Source: Chlamydiota bacterium
GTDB taxonomy: Bacteria > Chlamydiota > Chlamydiia > Chlamydiales > JAAKFR01
DNA: 64,000 nt
Direction of reading: 5' to 3'
NCBI GenBank assembly: GCA_021772465.1
Contig: JAJFLX010000011.1
Coordinates: forward strand, 56,944 to 120,943
A program made the translations under genes and the position numbers. Of this stretch, positions 36,126 to 45,705 are shown piece after piece; the stretch's first letter is position 1; the number at the start of each line of letters is the position of its first letter. The notes below the pieces were generated by a model. That model was not told where the DNA came from. It searched no databases and worked only from the letters and a program-made list of their open reading frames with translations.

Positions 36126-38300
36126 ATGGACCAAATTTTTGGCTACATTGAGCGGATCACTTACACGAATCCAGAGAATGGGTTTAGTGTTGCGCGCCTC
36201 AAAAGACCGAGGAAACAGGAACTCACCACGATTGTAGGTACGCTTGCAAACGCCCAGCCAGGCGAGAGTGTCCGACTGCTTGGAATGTGGAAAAACCACG
36301 CGACTCATGGACTGCAATTTGAAGTGAACGAGTGCCACATTGAAACCCCCTCTGATGTGGTAGGGATTCAAAAGTACTTGGAGTCAGGGATGGTGCGCGG
36401 GATTGGCCCTATTTATGCCGAACGCATTGTCCAAAAATTTGGAGAGAAGACGCTCGAGGTGATCGATCAAACCCCCGACTTGCTTCGAGAGGTTTCGGGG
36501 ATGGGAAAAAAACGGGTAGATCAGGTCAAGCGGTGTTGGAAAGAGCAAAAATCGATCCGCGAGGTGATGCTCTTTTTGCAAAAGCATGAGATCAGCCCAG
36601 GTTTTGCACAAAAACTCTATAGACTCTATGGGGACGAGACAGTAGAAAAGCTCAAGGAAAACCCCTTTGTTTTAGCCCAAGAAATCAGAGGGGTGGGCTT
36701 CAAATCGGCTGATAAAATTGCAGAAAAACTCGGTTTTCCCAAAGAGGCAACGCAACGCATTGATGCAGGTATCGAGTATGTGCTACTCGAACTCTCAGGT
36801 GAGGGGCACACGTGCTACAAACGAGATGATCTAGTTGATAAAGCAAGAGAAATGCTAGGGGTCCCTGTCGAGAAGCGTTTAGAAGCGTTAGCTGCTGAGG
36901 AGCGTATCGCCCTTGAAGCCGATCGCGTCTGGATCAAGGGGCTGTGGATTTGTGAAAGGGGTATAGCCGAGCAGATCAATCGCCTCAAGCGAAGCCCTTC
37001 CCGTTTGCGCTCTGTCGACCAAAATGGCGCGATTGCCTGGGTTGAAAAGAAACTGGGTATTGCGCTTGCTCCTAACCAACAGGAAGCTGTTAAATCAGCG
37101 CTTGCAGATAAGCTCCACATTATCACAGGGGGACCAGGCACCGGAAAAAGTACGATCACAAAGGCCATCTTGACAGTGACAGAGCAGCTAAGCCGCAGTC
37201 TTATCTTAGCAGCGCCCACAGGAAGAGCTGCAAAGAGGATGAATGAGATCACCGGCCGCCCCGCCTCCACAATTCACTCCTTGTTGCAATACGATTTCAA
37301 AAAAGGGGGGTTTAAAAGGAACCGGGAAAACCCTTTGCAATGTGATCTGATCATTATTGATGAGGCGAGTATGATCGATACCGCTTTGATGTATCACCTT
37401 CTAAAAGCCCTCCCCGATCATGCTCGAGTTCTTTTTGTAGGAGATATCAACCAACTTCCTAGCGTGGGGCCGGGCAATGTCTTAAGAGATTTGATCGACA
37501 GCAACCTGATTGCTCTGACGCGGTTGACAGAAATTTTCAGACAAGCTGCAGGGTCACGAATCATCACCAATGCTCATAGGATTAATGAAGGAATTTTTCC
37601 CGATCTCTCTATCGAAAAAAAGTCCGATTTCTTCTTTTTAAAAGCGGAGGAGCCCGAAGAGGTCCTCGAAAAAATTGTGGAACTTCTCACACGAAGGCTT
37701 CCTAGATTCTACGGACTCAATCCTATAAACGATATTCAAGTCCTGGCGCCCATGAAGCGTGGCGTGATTGGAACTGAAAACCTCAATCTGACACTACAAA
37801 AAGCGCTCAATCCCCAAAGCGACCTCTTATTAGCATCAGGGCGAGCCTTTGGAAAGGGTGACAAGGTGATGCAAATCCGCAATAACTACGACAAAGAGAT
37901 CTTCAACGGGGACATTGGGCGGGTCCATGAGATCGACACCGAAGCGCAGGAGCTAATCGTTTGTTTTGATGGAAAATTGGTCACCTATCTCACCTCAGAG
38001 GTCGATGAGCTGGTATTGGCTTACGCGACATCTATTCACAAATACCAAGGAAGCGAGTGCCCTTGCGTTGTCATACCCGTGCATACGACACACTATGTGA
38101 TGCTTCATAGAAACTTACTCTATACGGGAGTAACTCGAGGTAAACGACTCGTCGTCCTTGTAGGGAGTGGCAAAGCGATCTCGATTGCAGTGAATAACAA
38201 TCAGATTAACAAGCGTTCGACTTATCTCAAAGAGAGCCTCCTTCAGCTGATAGAAGTACCCGCCGGAAGCCCTTCAACAGTCGCTAGCTCAAGAGCTTGA
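36126..38300 (+). CDS. recD2: RecD2-like SF1B DNA helicase
   Basis: A 724-residue 5'-3' helicase of the RecD2/TraA type that acts without RecBC. An N-terminal OB-like domain (GYIERITYTNPENGFSVARL) and tandem helix-hairpin-helix segments (GMVRGIGPIYAERIVQKFG, EVSGMGKKRVDQVKR) precede the motor. Walker A is ITGGPGTGKSTITKAI, Walker B is CDLIIIDEASMIDTALM, and later motifs include VLFVGDINQLPSVGPGNVL and ATSIHKYQGSECPCVVIP. In Chlamydia a recD gene also flanks metG. The 3' end overlaps metG tail to tail by 58 bases. Confidence 0.95.
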   Translation: MDQIFGYIERITYTNPENGFSVARLKRPRKQELTTIVGTLANAQPGESVRLLGMWKNHATHGLQFEVNECHIETPSDVVGIQKYLESGMVRGIGPIYAERIVQKFGEKTLEVIDQTPDLLREVSGMGKKRVDQVKRCWKEQKSIREVMLFLQKHEISPGFAQKLYRLYGDETVEKLKENPFVLAQEIRGVGFKSADKIAEKLGFPKEATQRIDAGIEYVLLELSGEGHTCYKRDDLVDKAREMLGVPVEKRLEALAAEERIALEADRVWIKGLWICERGIAEQINRLKRSPSRLRSVDQNGAIAWVEKKLGIALAPNQQEAVKSALADKLHIITGGPGTGKSTITKAILTVTEQLSRSLILAAPTGRAAKRMNEITGRPASTIHSLLQYDFKKGGFKRNRENPLQCDLIIIDEASMIDTALMYHLLKALPDHARVLFVGDINQLPSVGPGNVLRDLIDSNLIALTRLTEIFRQAAGSRIITNAHRINEGIFPDLSIEKKSDFFFLKAEEPEEVLEKIVELLTRRLPRFYGLNPINDIQVLAPMKRGVIGTENLNLTLQKALNPQSDLLLASGRAFGKGDKVMQIRNNYDKEIFNGDIGRVHEIDTEAQELIVCFDGKLVTYLTSEVDELVLAYATSIHKYQGSECPCVVIPVHTTHYVMLHRNLLYTGVTRGKRLVVLVGSGKAISIAVNNNQINKRSTYLKESLLQLIEVPAGSPSTVASSRA

Positions 38301-40276
38301 TCTAAGCTGCCCGCAAGTACCATCCCCTGACTCTCCACTCCCATCAATTTAGCAGGCTTGAGATTGGCCACGACAATCACTTTTTTTCCGATGAGCTCCT
38401 CAGGTGCATAGTGCCCACTGATCCCTGAGAGGATCGTTCGGCGCTCAAAGCCAAGATCGACCTCTAGCTGGAGAAGTTTTTTGCTTTTTTTTAGTTTTTC
38501 AGCCGCCACGATCAGTCCGACGCGCAGATCGAGTTGATCGACACTCTCAATCCCAATCATGGGTTTCAAAGGGGCGTAAGGGGGATCTTTTTTTTTAAGA
38601 GCCACCTCATGCCGTTGCTGAAGTAGGGCAATTTGTTGCTCAATGACTTCATCTTCAATCTTTTGAAAAAGAATGGAGGGCTTGGGAAGCTGGCGCCCCT
38701 CCTCGAGGGAAAACTCTAAGAGCTCATTCCAGGTAAAGTGGCTGAGTGGCTGGTGGTTTCCAAGCATCTCCCATACGCGCTCAGCGGTTTGAGAAAGAAT
38801 GGGGTAGGAGATACAAGCAAGTTTTTGGATGCACTCCAAACAGAGCGAAAGGGTCGTCTGCGTAGCGGGAGAGTCGACTACTTTCCATGGGGTCTTCGCA
38901 TCGAAATAGGTGTTTCCAAGTTGAGCAAGCTCCATGATCTGCTGCGCCGCTCTGCGAAGGTGGTAGGTAGCATAACTCTCTTCAATCGCAAGGGTAATGC
39001 GCTGCATATCGCTTAGAAATCGGTGATCAATCTCTTCAAGCGGAGCGCGCTTGGGCACTTTTGCTTGGAGTTTGTTTTGAAGGAAAACCAGTACGCGGTT
39101 TACGAGATTGCCATACTTTCCAAGCAGCTCTCCGTTGCATCGCAGTTGAAAATCTCTCCATGTAAATTCAGAGTCCCCACTCTCTGGCGCATTAGCTGCT
39201 AGGGTGTAGCGTATCTGATCGACATGAAAATGGCGGAAAAAATTATCGAGATCGATGGTCCACCCTTCAGACTTGCTAAATTTTTTCCCTTCAAAGTTGT
39301 AAAATTCGTTCGCGACGAGATCGTCTACAATTTTGTAGGGTTGATTTTGACCTAAGATCATTGCAGGAAAAAACATAGCATGAAATGGGACATTGTCTTT
39401 TCCCATGAACTGGACATAGTGAGTTTGCGGATCTAGCCAATATTTTTTCCATGCATTCGCCTCCTTTTGCTGCTTAGCCCAAGCTTGAGTCGCACTGATG
39501 TAGCCGATCGGAGCGTCAAACCAAACGTAAAAGACTTTATTTTTCGCCTTGTCAAGAGGAACAGGAATGCCCCACTCGAGATCACGAGTGATTGCCCTTT
39601 CGTGAAGGCTTTCGATGTAGCTGCGGGCAAAATGTGTCACGTTGCTCTTCCAGAGGCGAGCGTTCAAAAGTTTTTCAAGTTCCTCTTTAAATCGACCAAA
39701 GAGAAGAAACCAGTGCTCAGTCTCTTTTAAAGTGAGGGTGGCGCCACTGAGCTTGGAGCGGGGCTGTTTCAGCTCTGTAGATTCATAACTCGCTCCACAC
39801 TTTTGACACTCATCTCCACGAGCCTCTTCAAAACCACACTTTGGGCACGTGCCAACGATGTAGCGATCGGCGAGAAACCGGCGATCGCTCTCTGAATAAA
39901 ATTGTTCACTCATTCTCGCTTCAATGTAGCCATTTGCAAGAAGATCATTAAAAAACTGCTGCACTAAGGGCGCATGTTCTGGAGTCGTCGTGCGTGAAAA
40001 ATGATCAAAGGAGATAGAAAACTTCTCAAATATCTCCTGATTCACCTGGTGGAAGTGATCAGCCTGCTCCTGGGGCGTTCGGTTTGCCAATTCAGCGCTT
40101 AAGGTGATCGCCACACCATACTCATCTGACCCGGAAATGAACAAGACTTCATGACCCTTGAGCCGCTCAAAACGGGCGTAGCAATCCGCTGGAAGGTAGG
40201 CCCCGGCAATATGGCCAAAGTGGAGGGGTCCATTAGCATAAGGGAGGGCCGATGTGATCAGGATGCGCTTTTTCAT
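38243..40276 (-). CDS. metG: Methionyl-tRNA synthetase
   Basis: A 677-residue class Ia synthetase that charges initiator and elongator tRNA-Met. HIGH appears as ANGPLHFGHIAGAYLPADCY, a four-cysteine zinc knuckle as CPKCGFEEARGDECQKCG, and KMSKS as KFSKSEGW. The C-terminal 110 residues form an OB-fold tRNA-binding domain (SVDQLDLRVGLIVAAEKLKK), giving the dimeric E. coli-like form. Its start overlaps the stop of the small rpoZ-like gene by four bases. Confidence 0.97.
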   Translation of the reverse strand: MKKRILITSALPYANGPLHFGHIAGAYLPADCYARFERLKGHEVLFISGSDEYGVAITLSAELANRTPQEQADHFHQVNQEIFEKFSISFDHFSRTTTPEHAPLVQQFFNDLLANGYIEARMSEQFYSESDRRFLADRYIVGTCPKCGFEEARGDECQKCGASYESTELKQPRSKLSGATLTLKETEHWFLLFGRFKEELEKLLNARLWKSNVTHFARSYIESLHERAITRDLEWGIPVPLDKAKNKVFYVWFDAPIGYISATQAWAKQQKEANAWKKYWLDPQTHYVQFMGKDNVPFHAMFFPAMILGQNQPYKIVDDLVANEFYNFEGKKFSKSEGWTIDLDNFFRHFHVDQIRYTLAANAPESGDSEFTWRDFQLRCNGELLGKYGNLVNRVLVFLQNKLQAKVPKRAPLEEIDHRFLSDMQRITLAIEESYATYHLRRAAQQIMELAQLGNTYFDAKTPWKVVDSPATQTTLSLCLECIQKLACISYPILSQTAERVWEMLGNHQPLSHFTWNELLEFSLEEGRQLPKPSILFQKIEDEVIEQQIALLQQRHEVALKKKDPPYAPLKPMIGIESVDQLDLRVGLIVAAEKLKKSKKLLQLEVDLGFERRTILSGISGHYAPEELIGKKVIVVANLKPAKLMGVESQGMVLAGSLDQALELATVEGLPAGTSIS

Positions 40277-40485
40277 TCGTGAGCGTCTGACTCCTCTTCG
40301 GCAGGCTCCACCCGATCAGTTCCAGATGCAATTGCTTCGAGAACATCATTTACTGGATTGGTATCTAGCTCTTCTCCACGATTGACAATCTTCCGTGTCA
40401 AAGAGATGGCGTAGTTTACCAGATCAAAGGGGTTGTCAAAACGTTTACAAAGTTTCTCATTAGTTAAAGTATTTTTAAGCGACAT
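40273..40485 (-). CDS. rpoZ: Putative RNA polymerase omega subunit
   Basis: A 70-residue protein. LCKRFDNPFDLVNYAISLTR followed by KIVNRGEELDTNPVNDVLEA resembles the omega core: an RF-x-LV-x-x-A helix, the R-K-I-x-x-G turn, an N-rich loop, then a helix ending in A-x-G. An acidic tail follows. The position after gmk and yicC mirrors the B. subtilis yloC-remA-gmk-rpoZ and E. coli gmk-rpoZ arrangements. In Chlamydia this position holds an unnamed small gene (CT031, from memory). Sequence and order together support omega, but a profile search is needed. Confidence 0.6.
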   Translation of the reverse strand: MSLKNTLTNEKLCKRFDNPFDLVNYAISLTRKIVNRGEELDTNPVNDVLEAIASGTDRVEPAEEESDAHE

Positions 40486-40486
40486 A

Positions 40487-41080
40487 TTACCTCGTTTTGT
40501 GTTCTTCTGCTACCAAGATGCACCTAAGCAGTTGGTAGGTAATTTCTAAATTATCATTTACTATCGAATAGTCATAGTGAGAAGCGAGAGCCATCTCTTT
40601 TTCTGCCCAAGCAAGACGCGCTTCAATCTCCGACTCACTCTCTGTCGATCGTTGCTTGAGCCTTGTTGCAAGCTCCTCTTTCGAAGGGGGCGCTATAAAA
40701 ATAAACACCGCCTCACACCTCTCTTTCAACTGAAGAGCTCCTTGAGTGTCGATCACCAAGATGACGTGTTTTCCCTCATTCTGTAATCGAGCAACTTCCT
40801 GTCTACGAGTGCCATAATAGTGCCCAAATACCTCCGCATACTCTAAAAACTCACTGGCAGCAATTTTCTCTTGGAAACTCGCATGTGAGATAAAGTCGTA
40901 GTGGTGATTTGTACGCTCATTCTCTCTTGGAGGCCTTGTAGTACACGATCTACTTTCAGCTACCTCATGGGGAAACTCCTCTAGCAACATATCAACTAAC
41001 GTCGACTTTCCCGTCCCTGAGGGAGCGCTGATCACAAATAAGAGCCCTTGCTCTCTGTTTCCAAGAAGTTTTTTACTCAA
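40487..41080 (-). CDS. gmk: Guanylate kinase
   Basis: A 197-residue enzyme that phosphorylates GMP to GDP. The P-loop is LFVISAPSGTGKSTLVDMLL, the GMP site is SRSCTTRPPRENERTNHHYD, and the lid region is RLKQRSTESESEIEARLAWA. The start overlaps the end of yicC by eight bases, and one base separates its stop codon from the next gene's ATG, so yicC-gmk-rpoZ-metG are read as one unit. Confidence 0.96.
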   Translation of the reverse strand: MSKKLLGNREQGLLFVISAPSGTGKSTLVDMLLEEFPHEVAESRSCTTRPPRENERTNHHYDFISHASFQEKIAASEFLEYAEVFGHYYGTRRQEVARLQNEGKHVILVIDTQGALQLKERCEAVFIFIAPPSKEELATRLKQRSTESESEIEARLAWAEKEMALASHYDYSIVNDNLEITYQLLRCILVAEEHKTR

Positions 41081-41963
41081 TGTTTTGCACCTGCTCTCGT
41101 ATCCGCTCTAGTTCCGATTTTCCCTCGATAGAGAGCTTGGAAATCTCGATGTCGGCCCCTTTAGATCCCATCGTATTCATTTCGCGGGTTAATTCTTGTA
41201 AGAGAAATTCAATGGTCTTGCCACGGGTCTCGAGATCTTGTGTTTGCACGAGATCTTTAAATTGCTTGAGGTGACTTTTAAACCGAGTAACCTCTTCTGC
41301 AAAATCGATACGATCCGCGTAAATGGCCACCTCGCGCATCAGCCGTTCCCCATGATCTGGCAGCTCACACCCAAGCGCCTCAAGCCGCTTTGCGAGTCGA
41401 GTTTGGTACCGTTCAGCCACGGTTGGAGCTAATAGCTCAAGAGAGGAAGCTATCCTCTCAAGAATCTCCAAGCGGGTGAGAAGGTCATTGGCAAGGGCTT
41501 CACCTTCAGTTTCTTTCATAATGATCAATTGCTCTAGTGCCGAAGCCACAACTTGAGTAAGAACTGTCTGCACCTCCTCTAAGTCGAGCAACTCATCTTC
41601 ATAGACAAGAACACCCTCCTGACCCATCAAAAAGGTGAGATCTATAGGCTCCTCCCTTCCAAGATCGAGCGCTAGCCGCTCCCAAGCTCCTTTAATCCCT
41701 TTTGCAAGAGAGAGATTGGGGGTAACTGAAACAGGAGCATAACCCTCTCCTGTCCTTTGGACTTTTACTGAAATCATCCCCCTGTGGATAGAGTGCGCTA
41801 TTTGTTTACGTACATGCGTCTCTAAACAAGAGAAGCAGCGTGGGAGATTCACCCCTATCTCAAGATGGCGTCGATTAACGCTTTGAATTTCAACAACTAA
41901 GTGGCCATTGGAAAAAGAAAGAGCTCCTCTTCCATATGCCGTCATACTTCTGAGCCTGGACAT
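41073..41963 (-). CDS. YicC/YloC-family endoribonuclease
   Basis: A 296-residue protein of the YicC family, members of which have been shown to cut RNA in E. coli. It begins with the conserved MTAYGRGALSFSNGHLVVEI and EIQSVNRRHLEIGVNLPRCF, and ends with ELTREMNTMGSKGADIEISK, the C-terminal block that defines the family. Placement directly before gmk is the same as in Bacillus (yloC). Part of the leftward gmk-metG unit, 16 bases after rnhB. Confidence 0.92.
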   Translation of the reverse strand: MSRLRSMTAYGRGALSFSNGHLVVEIQSVNRRHLEIGVNLPRCFSCLETHVRKQIAHSIHRGMISVKVQRTGEGYAPVSVTPNLSLAKGIKGAWERLALDLGREEPIDLTFLMGQEGVLVYEDELLDLEEVQTVLTQVVASALEQLIIMKETEGEALANDLLTRLEILERIASSLELLAPTVAERYQTRLAKRLEALGCELPDHGERLMREVAIYADRIDFAEEVTRFKSHLKQFKDLVQTQDLETRGKTIEFLLQELTREMNTMGSKGADIEISKLSIEGKSELERIREQVQNIE

Positions 41964-41979
41964 GCACGGGCATTATGAC

Positions 41980-42633
41980 CTATTTAAAAGAAAAAGTCAA
42001 TCGGTGGATGGGGCAGGGCCCGAGCCTTTGAAGAGCCTCTCTATGGAGGGTTGTGCCATACCCTTTGTGCTGAGCAAAACCGTAGCCAGGGTAGCAGATA
42101 TCATAATCTCGCATTAATTCATCACGTGTCTCTTTAGCAATGATAGAAGCGATGGCGATGAGCTGAGAGCGGCGGTCGCCTTTGATCAATTTCTCTGAAG
42201 TGATTGCCTCCATTTTGAGCTCCATCCCATCGACAAGGAGATAGTCGGGTTTAGAAGAGAGATTCCCCACAGCATTTCGCATAGCTTGGAGAGAGGCTTG
42301 ATAGATGTTGATCTGATCTATCACCGCAGAATTCACGATCCCCACTCCAAACTCAAGATCAGCGTGCGTTTTGAAAGTATCAAAAAGAGCGCGACGACGT
42401 TTAGGAGAGACCAACTTGCTGTCATTGACGCCAGGAAAAAAAAGTGGCTTATGGAGGATGCATGCAGCAGCAACCACCGGACCAGCTAGGGGCCCGCGCC
42501 CCGCTTCATCCACACCCGCAATGCCTTGGTAGCCGAGCTGAGCGACCCTCCGCTCAGGCTCGGTTAGCTCGTAGAGCCGGCTCCTTTCACTCTTCGGGAG
42601 ATGGAGTAGCGGCGGCAGTTGTTGGGGTGTCAT
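41980..42633 (-). CDS. rnhB: Ribonuclease HII
   Basis: A 217-residue nuclease that cuts RNA in DNA-RNA hybrids and at single ribonucleotides. Catalytic acids are in [20 protein letters not shown] (DEAGRG), [11 protein letters not shown] and [11 protein letters not shown], with the C-terminal [20 protein letters not shown] typical of HII. The start lies 47 bases inside the tail of rplS, in another frame. Confidence 0.95.
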   Translation of the reverse strand: MTPQQLPPLLHLPKSERSRLYELTEPERRVAQLGYQGIAGVDEAGRGPLAGPVVAAACILHKPLFFPGVNDSKLVSPKRRRALFDTFKTHADLEFGVGIVNSAVIDQINIYQASLQAMRNAVGNLSSKPDYLLVDGMELKMEAITSEKLIKGDRRSQLIAIASIIAKETRDELMRDYDICYPGYGFAQHKGYGTTLHREALQRLGPCPIHRLTFSFK

Positions 42634-43042
42634 GCGCAGTAGAGTCGGTAGTTGTTATCACTTCTTGTGGAGTTTTTGTGGCACGTTTAGGTCGACCTGC
42701 GATCTTCTCCTTAACTTTCGCCTTTTTACCCGTCTTGCCTCGAAGATGATAGAGCTTAGCGCGTCTTGTATCACCTCTTTTCATGACTTCAATACTTGCA
42801 ATGCGAGGGCTGTGGAGGTAAAAGACTCGTTCCATCCCCTCCCCATAAGAGACTCGATGCAATGAGAAGGTTTCAGAGAGACCATTCCCTTTACGGGCAA
42901 TTACTGTCCCTTGAAATGCCTGAATACGCTCTTTCTCTCCCTCGATAATCCGAGTCGAGACGCGTATCGTATCCCCAATATAGAATTGAGGGATGGCCTC
43001 TTTGAGTTGTTCGCTATTGATGTCGTCAATCAAACTATTCAT
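42587..43042 (-). CDS. rplS: 50S ribosomal protein L19 with a long C-terminal tail
   Basis: A large-subunit protein at the 30S-50S interface. [20 protein letters not shown] and [20 protein letters not shown], then [20 protein letters not shown] and [19 protein letters not shown], are standard L19. The core ends near residue 115; a 35-residue Thr/Ala/Pro-rich tail ([18 protein letters not shown]) follows. The ATG at 43042 overlaps the trmD stop by eight bases; the frame extends to 43105 but that part is antisense-free overlap with trmD. Confidence 0.95.
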   Translation of the reverse strand: MNSLIDDINSEQLKEAIPQFYIGDTIRVSTRIIEGEKERIQAFQGTVIARKGNGLSETFSLHRVSYGEGMERVFYLHSPRIASIEVMKRGDTRRAKLYHLRGKTGKKAKVKEKIAGRPKRATKTPQEVITTTDSTAHDTPTTAAATPSPEE

Positions 43043-44006
43043 TGATTTTTTCCTTTTTCTCGTTGGAAGGGAGAAGTCTCCATACGTACCCATCGAGATC
43101 GACAAGTGACTTCTCCCCTCCAGATTTTTTTTCTAACTTCCAGCAAAGCAAAATACCCGGTTCGGGTTCACCTTGCACCAGTCTCACACCGTTGGCAAAG
43201 GTTGCTCGCTCTGTGTTCTCATGCAGCAATCGAAATCCGAGCAGTTTCTTGTAAAAACGGACGCTCTTTCTCACATCACTCACCGGGAGAACAACTTCTA
43301 ACCTATTTCCACTCTCATGCCCTTTTTTTCCCATATATTCCCAATAGAGTTCGGGCCTAACAGCTTGCGTCTTTTCAATGGCTCTTTTCTTTCGCCAAGC
43401 GGCAATCTTTGCATGGTCCCCCTCAAGAAGAATTTCGGGGACTCGTTTCCCCTCAAACTCTTCAGGTCTAGTATAGTGTGGACAGTCTAATATCCCTTCT
43501 TCAAAAGAGTCTTGGTCGGCAGCTTCAGCATGTCCAAGCACCCCAGGAATGAAACGAGCTAGTGCTTCGATGACCACTAAGGAGGGAAGTATACCACTTG
43601 TGAGAACATAATCGCCTATACTGATCGATTCATCAACCTCGAGCTCAACTAGCCTCTCATCAATCCCCTCATAGTGACCCGAAAGAAGGATCAGATGCTC
43701 ATAAGAAGCGAGTTCTCTAGCCTTCTTCGCATCGAAAAGAGTTCCTTGCGGGGAGAGATAGACCACATGTGACCCTTCGCGACGAAGCGAGCGGATGGCT
43801 CGCGAGGTGGGGCCTGGTTTCATTACCATCCCCGGCCCCCCACCATAGGGGCGGTCATCAACGGTGCGATGTTTATCCTCAGCAAAGTCTCGAACCTGAG
43901 TAGTGGAAATCGAGAGGATTCCCTTCTCTTGGGCCCGCTTCAAGATGCTTTGATCAAGCGGTCCTGAAAAGCTATCGGGAAACAGAGAGAGAATCTCAAT
44001 CTCCAT
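43035..44006 (-). CDS. trmD: tRNA (guanine-37-N1)-methyltransferase fused to a VOC/glyoxalase-like domain
   Basis: Residues 1 to about 225 are TrmD, the trefoil-knot enzyme that methylates G37. They include [33 protein letters not shown] and [20 protein letters not shown] (knot and SAM site). After MGKKGHESG comes an extra domain: [40 protein letters not shown] and [15 protein letters not shown], the pattern of one vicinal-oxygen-chelate half. A normal TrmD has about 245 residues; this has 323. Chlamydial TrmD proteins are long as I recall, so the fusion is probably shared. Confidence 0.93.
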   Translation of the reverse strand: MEIEILSLFPDSFSGPLDQSILKRAQEKGILSISTTQVRDFAEDKHRTVDDRPYGGGPGMVMKPGPTSRAIRSLRREGSHVVYLSPQGTLFDAKKARELASYEHLILLSGHYEGIDERLVELEVDESISIGDYVLTSGILPSLVVIEALARFIPGVLGHAEAADQDSFEEGILDCPHYTRPEEFEGKRVPEILLEGDHAKIAAWRKKRAIEKTQAVRPELYWEYMGKKGHESGNRLEVVLPVSDVRKSVRFYKKLLGFRLLHENTERATFANGVRLVQGEPEPGILLCWKLEKKSGGEKSLVDLDGYVWRLLPSNEKKEKINE

Positions 44007-44351
44007 TTAGGCGGCTGCCACCTCCTTTTTCTTTTTTAAAACTTTCCGCTTGACGCACGCTTTCGCTTTTGCGGCGACTTGCTTCTGACGATAACTTTTC
44101 ATCAATTCAGGAGCACCCCGAGCAACTAATTGCTCGGCTTTCTCAGAAAACTCGGCCCCACGATCCAGCCAGTGCTGTAAACGATCAGTTACGATTTTTA
44201 CATTCTTTTCCGCTTCAGCTGCATGAGGGTTGTACCATCCGAGCTGCTCGATGTATTTTCCATCACGCGGTGAGCGGGTATCGCTGAGCACCAGTCTATA
44301 GACAAGGTGATTCTTTCGGCCTTGTTGCCGAAGACGGATTTTAAGTGCCAT
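44007..44351 (-). CDS. rpsP: 30S ribosomal protein S16
   Basis: A 114-residue small-subunit assembly protein: ALKIRLRQQGRKNHLVYRLV at the N-terminus, DGKYIEQLGWYNPHAAEAEK in the centre and RLQHWLDRGAEFSEKAEQLV after it. A lysine-rich tail extends the usual 80-90 residue core. Its stop abuts the trmD start, and the ffh stop lies three bases upstream; ffh-rpsP-trmD-rplS is a common bacterial operon. Confidence 0.96.
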   Translation of the reverse strand: MALKIRLRQQGRKNHLVYRLVLSDTRSPRDGKYIEQLGWYNPHAAEAEKNVKIVTDRLQHWLDRGAEFSEKAEQLVARGAPELMKSYRQKQVAAKAKACVKRKVLKKKKEVAAA

Positions 44352-44354
44352 TCG

Positions 44355-45680
44355 CTACATTCCTCCTAGCATTTTCTCTAACATTTTTTTGTTTGGTGGG
44401 TTTTTAAAAAATTTCTTAGCTTTTTCAAAGCTCTTCTTCAGTTTGTTCACATCTTGGATGGTCGTTCCGCTTCCCCGTGCAATGCGCTTCATTCGGGGCA
44501 TCGAGAGTTCATTTCTCCCTTCGCGTTCTTTTAAAGTCATCGACAGGATCACAGCTTCAATTTTGAAAAACTCTTTTTCGCTGGCATCGTCCATTTTTGG
44601 AAGACGAGAAGCGCCTGGGAGCATCTTCATGATACCCTTGAGCGAACCCATCTTGCGGACAGCCTGCATCTGTTTGAGATAGTCACTATAATTGAAAGTC
44701 GCTTTACGCATCTTCTCTTCTAAAGACTTTGCCTCTTCATCAGAGATGTGCTCTTGAGCCTTTTTAACAAGATTGATCGTGTCGCCCATCCCCAAAATCC
44801 GGTCTGCCATCGATTTTGCATTGAAGAGCTGGAGATCATTGACTTTCTCCCCTATTCCCTCGAACACTAAGGGCTTGCCAGTCACCTCTCGAATAGAAAT
44901 GGCCGCCCCTGCTCTAGCATCGCCATCTAGCATCGTCAAAATGGTCCCCGAAACTTCCAGCTTATTATTGAACTCAGCAGCTGCCTTCACAGCATCTTGA
45001 CCTGTCGCTGCATTGGCGACGAAGAAAATTTCATGGGGCTGAATCAGTTGCTTGAGTTGCTCGAGCTCTCGCATCAGCTGCTCGTCGATGTGAAGTCGAC
45101 CAGCGGTATCAAAAATAAGAAGGTCGTGCCCCAGTTCTTTAGCAAACTTTAAAGCCTTTTTAGCGACGTGCAGAGGGTTCTTCTCCCCTTCGATGGAAAA
45201 GACAGGCACCTCAATCTGCGCTCCAAGCGTTTTGAGCTGCTCAACTGCAGCAGGACGTTGCAAATCACATGCGATCAGCAAGGGCGATTTCTTCTTGTTA
45301 TCGGGCTTGGAGAAGTAGTGGGCAAGTTTAGCAGCATGAGTTGTCTTCCCTGCCCCTTGTAGGCCACAGAGCATGATGATGGCGGGATTGGCAGTGAGAT
45401 TCAATGTAGCCTCATCCCCTCCCATCAAAGCGGTTAACTCTTCGTGAATCAGTTTGATAAATTGTTGGCCCGGTTTGACCGATTTGACCACCGATTCTCC
45501 AACAACCTTCTCCTTGACGCGCTTAATAAAATTTTTAGTGACGCCATAATTCACATCTGCATCAAGCAGTGCGAGACGAACCTCTCGGACCGCCTCCGCA
45601 ATATTATCCTCCGATAACCGTTTATTTCCGGCCACTTTGGCAAATACTTGTGATAATTTTTCTGTTAATGCGCCAAACAT
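44355..45680 (-). CDS. ffh: Signal recognition particle protein Ffh
   Basis: A 441-residue GTPase that binds signal peptides with 4.5S RNA and delivers ribosomes to the membrane. The N domain is followed by the G domain (MLCGLQGAGKTTHAAKLAHY, DLLIFDTAGRLHIDEQL, TILTMLDGDARAGAAIS) and the methionine-rich M domain (MKMLPGASRLPKM, MPRMKRIARGSGTTIQDVNK). Complete and typical. First gene of the ffh-rpsP-trmD-rplS group. Confidence 0.97.
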   Translation of the reverse strand: MFGALTEKLSQVFAKVAGNKRLSEDNIAEAVREVRLALLDADVNYGVTKNFIKRVKEKVVGESVVKSVKPGQQFIKLIHEELTALMGGDEATLNLTANPAIIMLCGLQGAGKTTHAAKLAHYFSKPDNKKKSPLLIACDLQRPAAVEQLKTLGAQIEVPVFSIEGEKNPLHVAKKALKFAKELGHDLLIFDTAGRLHIDEQLMRELEQLKQLIQPHEIFFVANAATGQDAVKAAAEFNNKLEVSGTILTMLDGDARAGAAISIREVTGKPLVFEGIGEKVNDLQLFNAKSMADRILGMGDTINLVKKAQEHISDEEAKSLEEKMRKATFNYSDYLKQMQAVRKMGSLKGIMKMLPGASRLPKMDDASEKEFFKIEAVILSMTLKEREGRNELSMPRMKRIARGSGTTIQDVNKLKKSFEKAKKFFKNPPNKKMLEKMLGGM

Positions 45681-45705
45681 AGACGTACAATACTACCTGA
45701 GAAAT

